Source: Microbulbifer sp. HZ11 (GTDB lineage Bacteria > Pseudomonadota > Gammaproteobacteria > Pseudomonadales > Cellvibrionaceae). From it: DNA of 64,000 nucleotides. Below are positions 45,618 through 54,958 of this stretch, in pieces. The stretch lies in contig NZ_JELR01000001.1 of assembly GCF_000708675.1 (NCBI RefSeq), forward strand, positions 930,001-994,000, read 5' to 3'. A program made the position numbers and the translations under genes. Position 1 is the first letter of the stretch. Each line of letters opens with the position of its first letter. The notes under the pieces were generated by a model that saw nothing but the letters and a program-made list of their open reading frames with translations, had not been told where the DNA came from and made no database searches.

Positions 45618-47351
45618 ATGCGGGCAAACCGACTGATACCCTTCTGGCTGCGAAATTACCGCCGCCAGTGGCTCCTTTCTGACCTTACCGCGGCACTGGT
45701 GTCCGGCATGTTGCTGGTACCTCAGGGGCTCGCCTATGCGCTGCTGGCGGGGTTGCCACCACACGTGGGGCTCTATGCCAGCCTGGTCCCACTGATCGCT
45801 TACGCCGTTTTCGGCAGCAGCAGCGCCATGTCGGTCGGCCCCGCGGCTGTTCTGTCTCTGATGACGGTTTCCGCACTCACTCCTATTGCCGCCATCGGCA
45901 GCCCCGAGTATATCGGCGCCGCCATCGTGCTCACCCTGCTCAGTGGTGTGTTTCTGTTTGCCATGGGGCTGTTCAAGCTGGGCGCGCTGTCCAACCTGCT
46001 GAGCCACCCGGTGATCAACGGTTTCGTGTCCGGAGCCGCAGCACTGATTATCGTGGGCCAGCTTCCCGCACTACTGGGGGTCAAGGCGGAAGGCGAAACC
46101 GCATCGGTCAAGTTACTGCACGTGGTGGAGCATTTGCCGGATGCCCACCTGCCCACCATGGTGTTTGGTGTTGCCACCGCCGCGATCCTCATCGCCAGCC
46201 GCATCTGGTTACCCATGCTGCTGTACCGGCTCGGCGCACCAAAGCAACTGGCGCGACTGGGCGCGCGACTGATGCCGATGTTGCTGGTGCTCTGCGCCAT
46301 CGGCCTGGTGCACTGGCTGAAACTCGGTGAAGAACTGGAGATCGTCGGCGACATCCCCGCGGGGCTGCCGCAGATAGTTGTCCCCGACTGGAACGGGCGC
46401 CTGGTCTTTCAGCTGCTTCTGCCGGCTCTGATCATTGCCCTGCTCACCTTCGTGGAAAGCCTCTCCATCGCCCAGGCACTGGCCGCGCGGCGGGGGGAGC
46501 GTCTCAATGCGGATGGGGAATTACTCGGCCTGGGCGCAGCCAATATCACCAGTGGGCTGTCTGGTGGCCTGCCGGTAGCAGGCAGTTTTTCGCGCACCGC
46601 GGTCAATGCCGAGGCCGGTGCCGTCTCACCGCTGGCAGGTGTACTGGCTGCACTGGTCATGATCCCGGTGCTGCTGTACCTGACCGGACTGTTCAGTGAA
46701 CTGCCGCTCACGGTGCTTGCGGCAATCATTATCGTGGCGGCGGCCAGCCTGTTCGACTTTCGCGGCTTTATCCATAACTGGCGTTACGACCGCACCGATG
46801 GCATCGCCATGCTGTGTACCTTTATCGGGGTACTGTTATTCGGGGTGGAAGTGGGCATCGCCCTGGGTATTGGCCTCTCGTTTGCCACCCTGATCTGGCG
46901 AAGCAGCCGCCCACATATTGCGGTGGTAGGCCGCGTACCCGGCACCGAACATTTCCGCAATGTGCTGCGCCACGATGTGGAAACCCAGAAAGACATTCTG
47001 TTTCTGCGCATCGATGAGAGCCTGTTTTTCAGTAATATCAGTGCCGTGGAAGACCGCCTGTTGAGCGAACTGAAGCGTCACCCGGCAACCCGCGAGCTGG
47101 TGCTGATTCTGTCATCGGTCAGCCGTATCGACGGCACAGCACTGGAACGCCTGCACCAGATCAACAAGGATCTGAGAAACCGCAACATCCGCCTGCACCT
47201 TTCCGAGGTAAAAGGGCCGGTGCTCGACCGGTTGAGCCGGTCCAAACTGTTGGAAAAATTGACCGGCCGTATTTTCCTCTCCTCGTATATTGCGGAACTG
47301 GCGTTGCGACGCGGTGACGAGGGCGAGCCGATACCAGAGGACCCGGCATAA
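45618..47351 (+). CDS. SulP-family transporter of the sulfur module, paralogue 2
   Basis: The 577-residue protein has the SulP core ('SDLTAALVSGMLLVPQGLAYALLAGLPPHVGLYAS', 'SVGPAAVLSLMTVSAL') and a STAS domain with 'LVLILSSVSRIDGTALERLHQI' and 'HLSEVKGPVLDRLSRS'. These two STAS stretches are close to those of the SulP at 40990-42747, so the two look like paralogues that frame the sulfur module. It is the last gene of the bigR-side operon, with no clear terminator before the helicase gene. Confidence 0.88.
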   Translation: MRANRLIPFWLRNYRRQWLLSDLTAALVSGMLLVPQGLAYALLAGLPPHVGLYASLVPLIAYAVFGSSSAMSVGPAAVLSLMTVSALTPIAAIGSPEYIGAAIVLTLLSGVFLFAMGLFKLGALSNLLSHPVINGFVSGAAALIIVGQLPALLGVKAEGETASVKLLHVVEHLPDAHLPTMVFGVATAAILIASRIWLPMLLYRLGAPKQLARLGARLMPMLLVLCAIGLVHWLKLGEELEIVGDIPAGLPQIVVPDWNGRLVFQLLLPALIIALLTFVESLSIAQALAARRGERLNADGELLGLGAANITSGLSGGLPVAGSFSRTAVNAEAGAVSPLAGVLAALVMIPVLLYLTGLFSELPLTVLAAIIIVAAASLFDFRGFIHNWRYDRTDGIAMLCTFIGVLLFGVEVGIALGIGLSFATLIWRSSRPHIAVVGRVPGTEHFRNVLRHDVETQKDILFLRIDESLFFSNISAVEDRLLSELKRHPATRELVLILSSVSRIDGTALERLHQINKDLRNRNIRLHLSEVKGPVLDRLSRSKLLEKLTGRIFLSSYIAELALRRGDEGEPIPEDPA

Positions 47352-47418
47352 AAACTTGTACCCGCCACCCCTATACTGGCAATATATCCAGTACTCTTTT
47401 TTGGCGGTACACGAATTC

Positions 47419-49716
47419 ATGTCAGGCAACCCAGCACAGCTCACGGAAGAGCAACAGGCCATTGCCAACCACCCGGGCGGTCACGCAAAAATAATTGCCG
47501 TGGCCGGTTCCGGGAAAACCACGGCACTACTGCACTATATCCAGAACCGGCTAAACGCGGGCGCCGACCCGCGGCGGATTCTGGTGGTGATGTACAACCG
47601 CAACGCCCGTGAAGATTTCAGTCGCCGCCTGCAGGCACTCTGTGGACCAAACAGCCCCGCGGTAAACACCTTTCACAGCCTCGGTTACCGCCTGTACCAG
47701 CGCATGATGGCCCGGGGCCAGCTGCCCCAGGCAAACCTGTCCCCCCTGCCCCAGTCCCTGGTGCAACTGCAGATATGGAAAGCCATCGAAGCCTGCGCAC
47801 CACCGGCGGAGCTGGAAGATATTCGCGCGCGTAAACAGTCCGAGACTGAAGCGGCGGAATTTTTTATCGATTTCACCAAAACTACTCTGGACGGCGATCT
47901 CAGCGCTTTTGACCGACTCAAGCTCGGCGACGAATACCGGTACTTTCTCAAGGTGTTTCGTCAGTTTGAGGACTGGCGTCGCGAGCAGCAGGCCGTCACC
48001 TACGCCGACCTGCTCTACGACCCGGCCATGCAACTCAAGCTCAACCCGGAAATGGCCGAAGCCTACGGCAGTTTTTACCAGGAATTGCTGGTAGACGAAT
48101 ACCAGGACATCAATGAGGTTCAGCACTTCCTGCTGCGGGTACTGTACGGCAAATCCGGCAATGTGATTGCCATTGGCGACCCGGACCAGACCATTTACGA
48201 GTGGCGCGGTTCGCGGCCGGAGTTTCTGCTGCGCCTGTTCGACGGGGATTTCCCACCGTCCAACGTGTACCGTCTGAGCCGCACCTTCCGCTACGGGCAC
48301 ACGCTGTCGCTCGCCGCCAACCACTTTATCCAGAACAATCGCGAGCGCGCGGATATTTTCTGTGTCTCTGGCAACCCCGAAGCGGCGACATCAATCCAGC
48401 AGGTCAGCACGGCCAATGAGGGGAAATGGCTGGTGGAACACATCCGCCGCTGCCACAGGGAAGGCATCGACCTAGGCAATATCGCCGTACTGGTCAGGCT
48501 CTGGTCCCTCGCCGCACCACTGGAACTGGCACTGCTGGCCAACAATATTCCCTACCGTTCCGGCAGTCGCAATACGGTTCTCTCGCGCCGGGAATTGCGC
48601 CCACTGTTCTGGAGTCTGAATATCGCCGCAGGCCGGTTTCGTGACCTGCCGATCGCGCGCCGCGCAAAGGGCCTGTACGAATGGCTTACGGCTCCCCATG
48701 TGCGTATCGCCCGCACAGTGCTGGAACCACTCTGTGAAGGAATTGCCCGGCAGGAAAAGGGCTGGGGTAAAACACTGCTGACACGGATTCCGGAGTCCCT
48801 GAGCCAACCCCAGAGCAAGCGATTGCGGCAACGGGCGGAACTGCTGATACAGGTGGAACAGTGGCGCGGCACAGCCGGGGAGCTGGTGCGCCGGCAGCTG
48901 GGCGAGCTGGACTTCCTGAGCGGTATTGCCGAAGACGCATTTAGCCGGCAGCAGGCAGAAGAAAAACAGCAGACCATCCTGGCCTTCACCCAGTACCTCG
49001 ATCAGTTGCGCCTGGCACCGCAGGAAGCCTTGGCCCACCTGCAACAGCTGCAGGCACAACACCAGAACGACAACACCCAGGATGCGTCAGACGATAGCGG
49101 GCGTTCCGGCAGCACTGAAAAATCGGAGGAAACACGCGGGCGTATCCAGATCACCACCATGCACCAGGCCAAGGGACTGGAGTGGGATCAGGTCATAATT
49201 CCCGGGCTCACCACGCACAATATGCCGTACCAGCCTCAGCGGGATTTCTCCACTCCCGCCTCCACTGAAAGCGAGCGCCGCTTGATGTATGTCGCCATGA
49301 CCCGCGCGCGCAAGCAGCTGTTTCTGCTCACACCACCGCTGCCAACCGCTGCGGACAAGAAAGCCTCTGACAGTCTCGCGGAAGCGGAGCAAAAGCCGTC
49401 GCTGTTTCTGGATGAAATGCACCTGCCACTCAGTAATTTACTGGGAAACTCTCTGAGTGAGCGGCCGGGAAATATCGACACCCAGGTACCGGTCACGCGA
49501 CTGGCACTGCGCTACCTGGCTGCATGCGATTACAACCCGGATATCAATGCACCGCGCGCGGTATTAAAAAAACCTTCGGTGGGAGACGGGATACAACACC
49601 AGAAACTGGGTTATGGGCGAGTCATCAAATGGGAGGATACGCGGGTCGAGATTCTGTTCAGCGATCGTCAGACCCGGCGCTTTGACTGGGACAAGCTGTC
49701 GCAGCACTTGTGCTGA
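47419..49716 (+). CDS. UvrD/PcrA-like ATP-dependent DNA helicase
   Basis: The 765-residue protein is a superfamily 1A helicase: Walker A 'VAGSGKTTALLHYI', 'VVMYNRNAREDF' (Ia), Walker B 'LLVDEYQDINEVQ', motif III 'IGDPDQTIYEWRGSRPEF', motif V 'TTMHQAKGLEWDQVII', motif VI 'MYVAMTRARKQL'. The last ~50 residues ('GDGIQHQKLGYGRVIKWED') are the Tudor-like end seen in PcrA/UvrD. The ATG at 47419 starts right before the 'LTEEQQAI' Q-motif; the open frame continues upstream through the SulP gene end. It is not full-length UvrD-1 and probably is a paralogue; a role in repair or in handling blocked forks is inference. Confidence 0.9.
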   Translation: MSGNPAQLTEEQQAIANHPGGHAKIIAVAGSGKTTALLHYIQNRLNAGADPRRILVVMYNRNAREDFSRRLQALCGPNSPAVNTFHSLGYRLYQRMMARGQLPQANLSPLPQSLVQLQIWKAIEACAPPAELEDIRARKQSETEAAEFFIDFTKTTLDGDLSAFDRLKLGDEYRYFLKVFRQFEDWRREQQAVTYADLLYDPAMQLKLNPEMAEAYGSFYQELLVDEYQDINEVQHFLLRVLYGKSGNVIAIGDPDQTIYEWRGSRPEFLLRLFDGDFPPSNVYRLSRTFRYGHTLSLAANHFIQNNRERADIFCVSGNPEAATSIQQVSTANEGKWLVEHIRRCHREGIDLGNIAVLVRLWSLAAPLELALLANNIPYRSGSRNTVLSRRELRPLFWSLNIAAGRFRDLPIARRAKGLYEWLTAPHVRIARTVLEPLCEGIARQEKGWGKTLLTRIPESLSQPQSKRLRQRAELLIQVEQWRGTAGELVRRQLGELDFLSGIAEDAFSRQQAEEKQQTILAFTQYLDQLRLAPQEALAHLQQLQAQHQNDNTQDASDDSGRSGSTEKSEETRGRIQITTMHQAKGLEWDQVIIPGLTTHNMPYQPQRDFSTPASTESERRLMYVAMTRARKQLFLLTPPLPTAADKKASDSLAEAEQKPSLFLDEMHLPLSNLLGNSLSERPGNIDTQVPVTRLALRYLAACDYNPDINAPRAVLKKPSVGDGIQHQKLGYGRVIKWEDTRVEILFSDRQTRRFDWDKLSQHLC

Positions 49717-49751
49717 CCCTTCGGGACATCACTGCGCGACAGCCCGCTTTT

Positions 49752-50462
49752 CTATTCCGTTTCGGTGGAGTGGGCAAACTGCTGACTGACATTGAAGAAC
49801 AGCGGATACTCCTCCCCGGACTCCGGATCGCGCACCTGCATTTTGTCGTAGATACCCTGCTTGTCGTACACAATGGACTGATCCAGAACCTGCAGCCCTT
49901 TGAGACGCACAAAGCCCCGCAATTCCGATGTACTGATGGTCAGAAAGGCGCTTTCCTGACTTTTACCATCACCACTGTTTTCGATGGAAGTCATCAACCC
50001 TTCTACCATGTAGCGGTGCAAGTCCTCGCGCTCAAATTCCCCCGCCTGCCCACTGCACACCACACCAATCATGTGTGCCTCAAGGCTCATATAGTTGTAG
50101 GAAAGCACTTTATCGACATTGCGCAGACAGCTATTGAAATCCGCCTGCTCCACCGAGCTGTACGCTTCCGGTAGGCCTTTCAGTTTCATTCCGCCGTAGG
50201 GATTGTATTCCGAAGACTCCACATAGGCTTTACGCAAGCGGTCAAAATCGAGAGTAAAACTCAGCTGGCGCGCCTCTTCCAGTAACATCTGGTACTCACT
50301 CTGGTTCTGCGCGCGCAGAGTCGGACTGGTCGCCCCTTGCTGGGTACCCTGTCCACTACAGGCAGCCAGAAGTGCAGCCAGAGACGCGGCAGCACAAAAT
50401 CGCAGCGAGCCGCTGAACCTGGCCCGTGTCATTGAAGGTAGTTCAGGTCGAGGAATTATCAT
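49752..50462 (-). CDS. DUF4919 lipoprotein
   Basis: The 236-residue protein has a signal peptide with lipobox 'LLAAC' (Cys at about residue 35), so it should be membrane-anchored. The mature part matches DUF4919 by pattern: 'FDRLRKAYVESSEYNPYGG', 'CLRNVDKVLSYNYMSLEAHMIGVVC' and 'EGLMTSIENSGDG'. Two starts are possible: ATG 50462 (GGAAG six bases upstream, overlapping the patatin stop by 20 bases) or ATG 50432, which gives a more standard leader. Function is unknown. Confidence 0.75.
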   Translation of the reverse strand: MIIPRPELPSMTRARFSGSLRFCAAASLAALLAACSGQGTQQGATSPTLRAQNQSEYQMLLEEARQLSFTLDFDRLRKAYVESSEYNPYGGMKLKGLPEAYSSVEQADFNSCLRNVDKVLSYNYMSLEAHMIGVVCSGQAGEFEREDLHRYMVEGLMTSIENSGDGKSQESAFLTISTSELRGFVRLKGLQVLDQSIVYDKQGIYDKMQVRDPESGEEYPLFFNVSQQFAHSTETE

Positions 50463-51705
50463 TAGAAGCTTCCGTTGCGGGCTTTACCCGTAATCCAAAC
50501 AGACTTTTTTGCTGGCTTTCCACCAGTTGGGTCCGCGGTCGCAGAAACTCCTTAAGAGTTTCCCGCTCCCACATCGCATCCTGATAACCCAGTTCCAGCA
50601 GTTCGCCGAGATAAGGTTTTTCAAATAACAGATAGCTCGCAGCCGACGCGCCACCCCCAGAGGTGGTTGCGCCGGTGGAGCGAAACAACCACCGCAACGT
50701 GGGCGGCAGATAACGCACTTTGCGCCCGGCTATACGATCCAGACTCTGGCTCGGTTCAATCACTGCCGACTCCACTGCCCGCAGAGGCGCGAGCTCCGGC
50801 AGGGTTTTTTCATCCACTGAATTCAACAACAAATTGACCCTGTCGAGGTGCTCAAGATCCCCCTCAAGACTGTCAATAAACGCCGCATTGAACAACTGGC
50901 CGCCAATTTGTGCAATCGATGGGGAGTGCCTTGGTGCCTTGCGATGCTTACCCCAGTGTACCGGCGACCGGTTGTCCGACACGCCCACCACAAACACCCG
51001 GCTGGCGCCCAAATGCAGTGCCGGGCTGATCGGCGCCAGTTGACGCACCGCGCCATCCCCAAAATAGGCATCGCCTATTTTTACCGATGGAAACAATGTC
51101 GGTATGGCCGCAGAAGCCATCAGATGATCAACGGTGAGCTGAGTGCGCTCTCCACAACGGCGGAACCGACGCCACTCCTGCAATTCCTCACTGCCCTGAA
51201 AAAAGCTGACCGACTCCCCCTCGCTATAGGACATGGCATTAACGCTGACCGCACGCAGACGGCCCTCATCGATATTGCGCTGAATATTGCCAAACGGCAC
51301 CACTTCGGTGACCAGCTCGCGCAGCGGGCGGTTGTCCAATAGTGCCAGGGGCTTGTGTCGCGCAACCCCATGATTGAACAGGGAGCGGGTGATGGTGAGC
51401 ATATTGCCGAGAAGACTGGTCCAGTTACTGCGGTAGATACGATCCACCGTCAGCCCCATCCAGAGATCACACAGGCGCGCAACCGCCTCCTTGAAGGTAC
51501 CTGGGTGGGTGGCAAGCACCAGCGCATTCACCGCGCCCGCCGAGGTCCCACAAATGATCTTGAACGGGTGCGGTTCGCTGTCCGGAGTCAGCTCCGCCAA
51601 CGCCTTCAGTACACCAACCTGATAGGCTGCACGGGCGCCACCACCGGAGAGAACCAGGGCGCCAGAATCATGGGTAATGGGGGGTACCGGATTATTGACC
51701 GACAA
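50443..51705 (-). CDS. patatin-like phospholipase
   Basis: The 420-residue protein has the patatin catalytic set: oxyanion loop 'LSGGGARAAYQVG' near residue 20, nucleophile 'GTSAGAVNALV' near residue 53, and the Asp of the dyad in 'GDGAVRQLAPIS' near residue 220. It has no signal peptide and a long C-terminal region ('GASAASYLLFEKPYLGELLELGYQDA') usual for bacterial cytoplasmic or inner-membrane-facing patatins. The start is uncertain: TTG at 51705 has a poor ribosome site and no ATG or GTG is available. It overlaps the DUF4919 gene by 20 bases. Confidence 0.88.
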   Translation of the reverse strand: MSVNNPVPPITHDSGALVLSGGGARAAYQVGVLKALAELTPDSEPHPFKIICGTSAGAVNALVLATHPGTFKEAVARLCDLWMGLTVDRIYRSNWTSLLGNMLTITRSLFNHGVARHKPLALLDNRPLRELVTEVVPFGNIQRNIDEGRLRAVSVNAMSYSEGESVSFFQGSEELQEWRRFRRCGERTQLTVDHLMASAAIPTLFPSVKIGDAYFGDGAVRQLAPISPALHLGASRVFVVGVSDNRSPVHWGKHRKAPRHSPSIAQIGGQLFNAAFIDSLEGDLEHLDRVNLLLNSVDEKTLPELAPLRAVESAVIEPSQSLDRIAGRKVRYLPPTLRWLFRSTGATTSGGGASAASYLLFEKPYLGELLELGYQDAMWERETLKEFLRPRTQLVESQQKSLFGLRVKPATEASNDNSST

Positions 51706-51903
51706 AGTTTGCTACCAGATCAACAGAAAATAGGAACTTTACTTCGTGATTGACCACTTAATCGCCAATCTATCCCAACTTAAATTTATTGCGGCTATTC
51801 AGCATAGCAGCTGAGGATAACAGGGCCGACGGCCAGCGGCCCCTAGAGGAAGACCGCAAAGTGGAAATGTGCGTGCAGATTCACACAACTGACTGAAAAT
51901 ACA

Positions 51904-52929
51904 TCACCGGGTCATATCGACAACATAGCGACCGATTCCGTGGCCGCGGTGAAGCCGGGCCAGGAATTCCGGCGCCTGCTCCAGAGAGATATCTTCCGCA
52001 ATTCGCTCCAGCTGCTCACCGATATACCAGGGGCCCGCCAGTTTCTGCCAGACCTCTGCCTTTTTCGGTAACGGTAATTCAACGCTATCCACACCCAGCA
52101 AAGAGATACCGCGCAGGATAAACGGGAAAACATTGGCCTGAAACTGGGCACCGGAAGCCATGCCGCAGGCCGCAACGCCGCCGCTGTACTTGAGGCACTT
52201 GATCACATTAAACAGGGTCTCACCGCCAACGGTATCCACCGCCCAAGCCCACAGCGGCTTGGCAATGGCCTTATTGGCAAAGGGTGCCAGAGTTTCGCGG
52301 TCCAGCACCTTCCAGGCTCCGAGGGAAGTGAGAAATTCGGCGGACTCCAGCTTGCCGGTAACCGCCGCCACACGGAACCCCAGCTTGGCCAGAAGTGCAA
52401 CGGCGATGGAACCCACGCCGCCAGTGGCGCCAGTAACCAGCACCTCGCCATCGTCCGGCTTGGCACCCGCCTCCAGCAGCTTTTCGACGCAAAGCCCGGC
52501 GGTGAGGCCGGCTGTCCCCAGAATCATCGACTCCCGCAGGGATAGCCCCTCCGGCAAGGCTGCGACCCATTGGGCTGGCACCGAAATGCGCTCGGCAAAT
52601 CCTCCGGGGGTGTTCATTCCCAGGTCATAGCCGGTTACCAGCACCCGGGTTCCCGGTGGCAATGTGCCGCTATCATCACGGATCACGGTTCCCGCAGCAT
52701 CGATACCCGGTGTATGAGGGTATTCGCGGGTGATCGCGCGATTGCCAAACGCCGAAAGCGCATCCTTGTAGTTCAACGAAGAATGGGATACCGCAATACG
52801 AACCGGGTGTGCCGGCAGGTCGCTCATGGGCCGCTGTACGATACTCTGGTCGTACTTTCCCGCAGCCACTTCCTCTACCAGCATGGCCCGGTAACTCTGA
52901 TACGGATTGTTTTGTTGTTCAGCAGCCAT
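51904..52929 (-). CDS. YhdH/YhfP-family quinone oxidoreductase (AcuI-like MDR)
   Basis: The 341-residue medium-chain reductase shows 'HSSLNYKDALSAFGN', 'YPHTPGIDAAGTV', 'GGFAERISVPAQWV', a Rossmann 'VLVTGATGGVGSIAVALLAKLGF' and 'ACGMASGAQFQANVFPFILRGISLLGVDS', which is the YhdH/AcuI pattern. AcuI reduces acryloyl-CoA with NADPH, a step in DMSP and hydroxypropionate use in marine bacteria; YhdH of E. coli does the same reaction in detoxification. The N-terminal ~13 residues are extra. It is a monocistronic-looking gene upstream of nothing obvious. Confidence 0.9.
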   Translation of the reverse strand: MAAEQQNNPYQSYRAMLVEEVAAGKYDQSIVQRPMSDLPAHPVRIAVSHSSLNYKDALSAFGNRAITREYPHTPGIDAAGTVIRDDSGTLPPGTRVLVTGYDLGMNTPGGFAERISVPAQWVAALPEGLSLRESMILGTAGLTAGLCVEKLLEAGAKPDDGEVLVTGATGGVGSIAVALLAKLGFRVAAVTGKLESAEFLTSLGAWKVLDRETLAPFANKAIAKPLWAWAVDTVGGETLFNVIKCLKYSGGVAACGMASGAQFQANVFPFILRGISLLGVDSVELPLPKKAEVWQKLAGPWYIGEQLERIAEDISLEQAPEFLARLHRGHGIGRYVVDMTR

Positions 52930-52975
52930 TCCCGCTACTTCCTTTCCAACCTATATTTTCCAGGCCCAGTGGAAA

Positions 52976-54196
52976 TTACTGGGCCTGATGACGCCAGGCT
53001 TCGAGCCGGGTAAACAGGCGAGAAAAAGCACTTTCGATACCCTGCTGCGCGGCGAGGCCCATCTTGCGCGCAATATTCTGACGCTCTTTATATTCCACCT
53101 GATACAGGTCGGCATTCGCCGCCCGCGAAGTGAGATATTCGTCAGAGGTTTTCAACTCATCAACCAGCGCCAGATCCAGGGCTCGCTGGCCAAACCAGAC
53201 TTCGCCGGTCGCCACCTTGGCAATATCCAGTTGCGGCCGGTATTCCTGCACAAAGTGCTGGAACAGGGTGTGAATTTCCTCGAGATCACTCTGGAATTTT
53301 TCTTTGCCTTCCGGCGTGTTCTCTCCAAACATGGTTACCGTGCGCTTATATTCGCCCGCGGTAAACAATTCAAAGTCCACGTCATTGCGCTGCAGCAGGC
53401 GATGGAAATTGGGCAACTGTGCAACCACACCAATAGACCCCAACATTGCAAACGGAGCAGCAAGAATTCGATCGGCCACGCACGCCATCATGTATCCGCC
53501 ACTGGCGGCCACCTTGTCGACCACGATCGTCAGCTTGACCCCAGCGCTGCGCACCCGCGCCAGTTGACTGGCTGCCAAACCGTAATTGGCCACCATGCCC
53601 CCTGGGCTTTCCAGGCACACGACTACCTCATCGTCTTTGCCGGCAATCTGCAGTATCGCGGTAATTTCCTCGCGCAGATTGGACAGTGCACTGGCTTTGA
53701 TATCGCCATCGAAATGCACCACAAACAAGCGTTTTCGGGTATTCGCTCCGGCACCCTGCTGGGGATTTTCACCCGCTGCCTGCACGTCGCCTTCAAGGGG
53801 CGCTGCGCCGGCTTCCGCATCGGCCTCTGCCTGTTCCGGCACCGCGACATCCCGGGACTCTTCCCCGGATGTATCGTTACCCTGTGCCTTACGCGCTTTG
53901 GCCTGCGCCTTGAGCGCGGCCTTTCTCTGCCTGGCCTGTGCCTTGGCTTCGGCTTTTTTATCTTTTTCCTGCTGCTTTTTACGCTCTGCGTAATCCGCGT
54001 CGTCCATCACCGCTTCCAGCAGTGATTCCTTCATATCGTCGTAACGGTCGTTCAGGTGGGTCACGGCGATGTGGCCGGGCTGGCGATCTTTCAGTTGCGC
54101 GCGATTGGCCACGATAAAACCGATGACCAACAATAGTGCCACAACGATGGTCACTACCTTGGCCAGAAACAATCCGTACTCGCTGAGAAATTCCAC
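52976..54196 (-). CDS. sohB: SohB, signal-peptide-peptidase-like serine protease
   Basis: The 406-residue protein is the inner-membrane Ser/Lys protease SohB: one N-terminal membrane segment (residues ~10-30), a very Lys/Ala/Gln-rich insert (~65-100) and an acidic Ala/Glu-rich linker (~105-150), then the protease domain with Ser in 'VAASGGYMMACVAD' and the general-base Lys in 'YKRTVTMFGENTPEGKEKF'. E. coli SohB is ~350 residues, so the charged insert is the extra part. The start is GTG with AGAGGA five to six bases upstream. It is followed by the YhdH gene. Confidence 0.93.
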   Translation of the reverse strand: MEFLSEYGLFLAKVVTIVVALLLVIGFIVANRAQLKDRQPGHIAVTHLNDRYDDMKESLLEAVMDDADYAERKKQQEKDKKAEAKAQARQRKAALKAQAKARKAQGNDTSGEESRDVAVPEQAEADAEAGAAPLEGDVQAAGENPQQGAGANTRKRLFVVHFDGDIKASALSNLREEITAILQIAGKDDEVVVCLESPGGMVANYGLAASQLARVRSAGVKLTIVVDKVAASGGYMMACVADRILAAPFAMLGSIGVVAQLPNFHRLLQRNDVDFELFTAGEYKRTVTMFGENTPEGKEKFQSDLEEIHTLFQHFVQEYRPQLDIAKVATGEVWFGQRALDLALVDELKTSDEYLTSRAANADLYQVEYKERQNIARKMGLAAQQGIESAFSRLFTRLEAWRHQAQ

Positions 54197-54265
54197 TCAA
54201 TCCTCTCTTTTTACTTTCCGCAGCATCATTGACTGCGGACAACTTAAAACCATTTCACCGGAAAA

Positions 54266-54916
54266 TCACTGCCACTCGTTCAGTGCAGACTCTGCCTGTT
54301 GATTCAGCGGGCGGGCCAGTAGCCCCGAGTGGCTGATGCGGACTTCGTACACGGCACCGTCCTGCATGGGTAAAAAGGTCGCGCTTCCGTACACCGCGTC
54401 CACCATCGGAACGCGATTGTTCATTTCACGCAGGAAATTCCACAGATCCACGCCGTGACTGCTCTGCTCCAGTGGATATACCGAACGCGCTTTATTGCGC
54501 TCATCCTGCAATGTCAGATAGCGACCACTCAGGCGATCGAGACGATAGGCCGGTTCGATACCCCAGCGCGCGAGTGCGCCTTTCCACTTGAGCATCCGCG
54601 CATCCAGTTGCCACTGGTCCCCGTACAGCTCAAATTCTTGCGAGATGCCGTCTTCATCAGCAAATTTGACCATGTAATGCTGGCTGCCCAAGCGTTCGAA
54701 AGAGACTGTGCCGACACTGTGCTCATCACCAAGATTACGATAGCTATAGACATCCAGCGCCACCAGTACTATCAGCAGCGCGCCCACCAGCAGTAACAAG
54801 CCCACAGAGCCGCGTAAAAAGCCCATCAGCCAATTACCACGCAGCAGTACCTTTCCACCCCAGAACACCAGTAGAAGTGCCACGAAGGCGATTGCAAAGG
54901 TTATAGCGATATACAT
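54266..54916 (-). CDS. membrane protein, often annotated cation/multidrug efflux
   Basis: The 216-residue protein has two N-terminal membrane helices (residues ~3-20 and ~30-55) and a soluble C-terminal part of about 150 residues ('GDQWQLDARMLKWKGALARWGIEPAYRLDRLSGRYL'). Homologues carry the label cation/multidrug efflux pump, but nothing here looks like a pump, so I treat the function as unknown. It lies between sohB and nudC on the same strand. Confidence 0.7.
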   Translation of the reverse strand: MYIAITFAIAFVALLLVFWGGKVLLRGNWLMGFLRGSVGLLLLVGALLIVLVALDVYSYRNLGDEHSVGTVSFERLGSQHYMVKFADEDGISQEFELYGDQWQLDARMLKWKGALARWGIEPAYRLDRLSGRYLTLQDERNKARSVYPLEQSSHGVDLWNFLREMNNRVPMVDAVYGSATFLPMQDGAVYEVRISHSGLLARPLNQQAESALNEWQ

Positions 54917-54958
54917 TGTTAATGCCTCATCTCCGCGCGATGCAGTTATGGAATCGTT

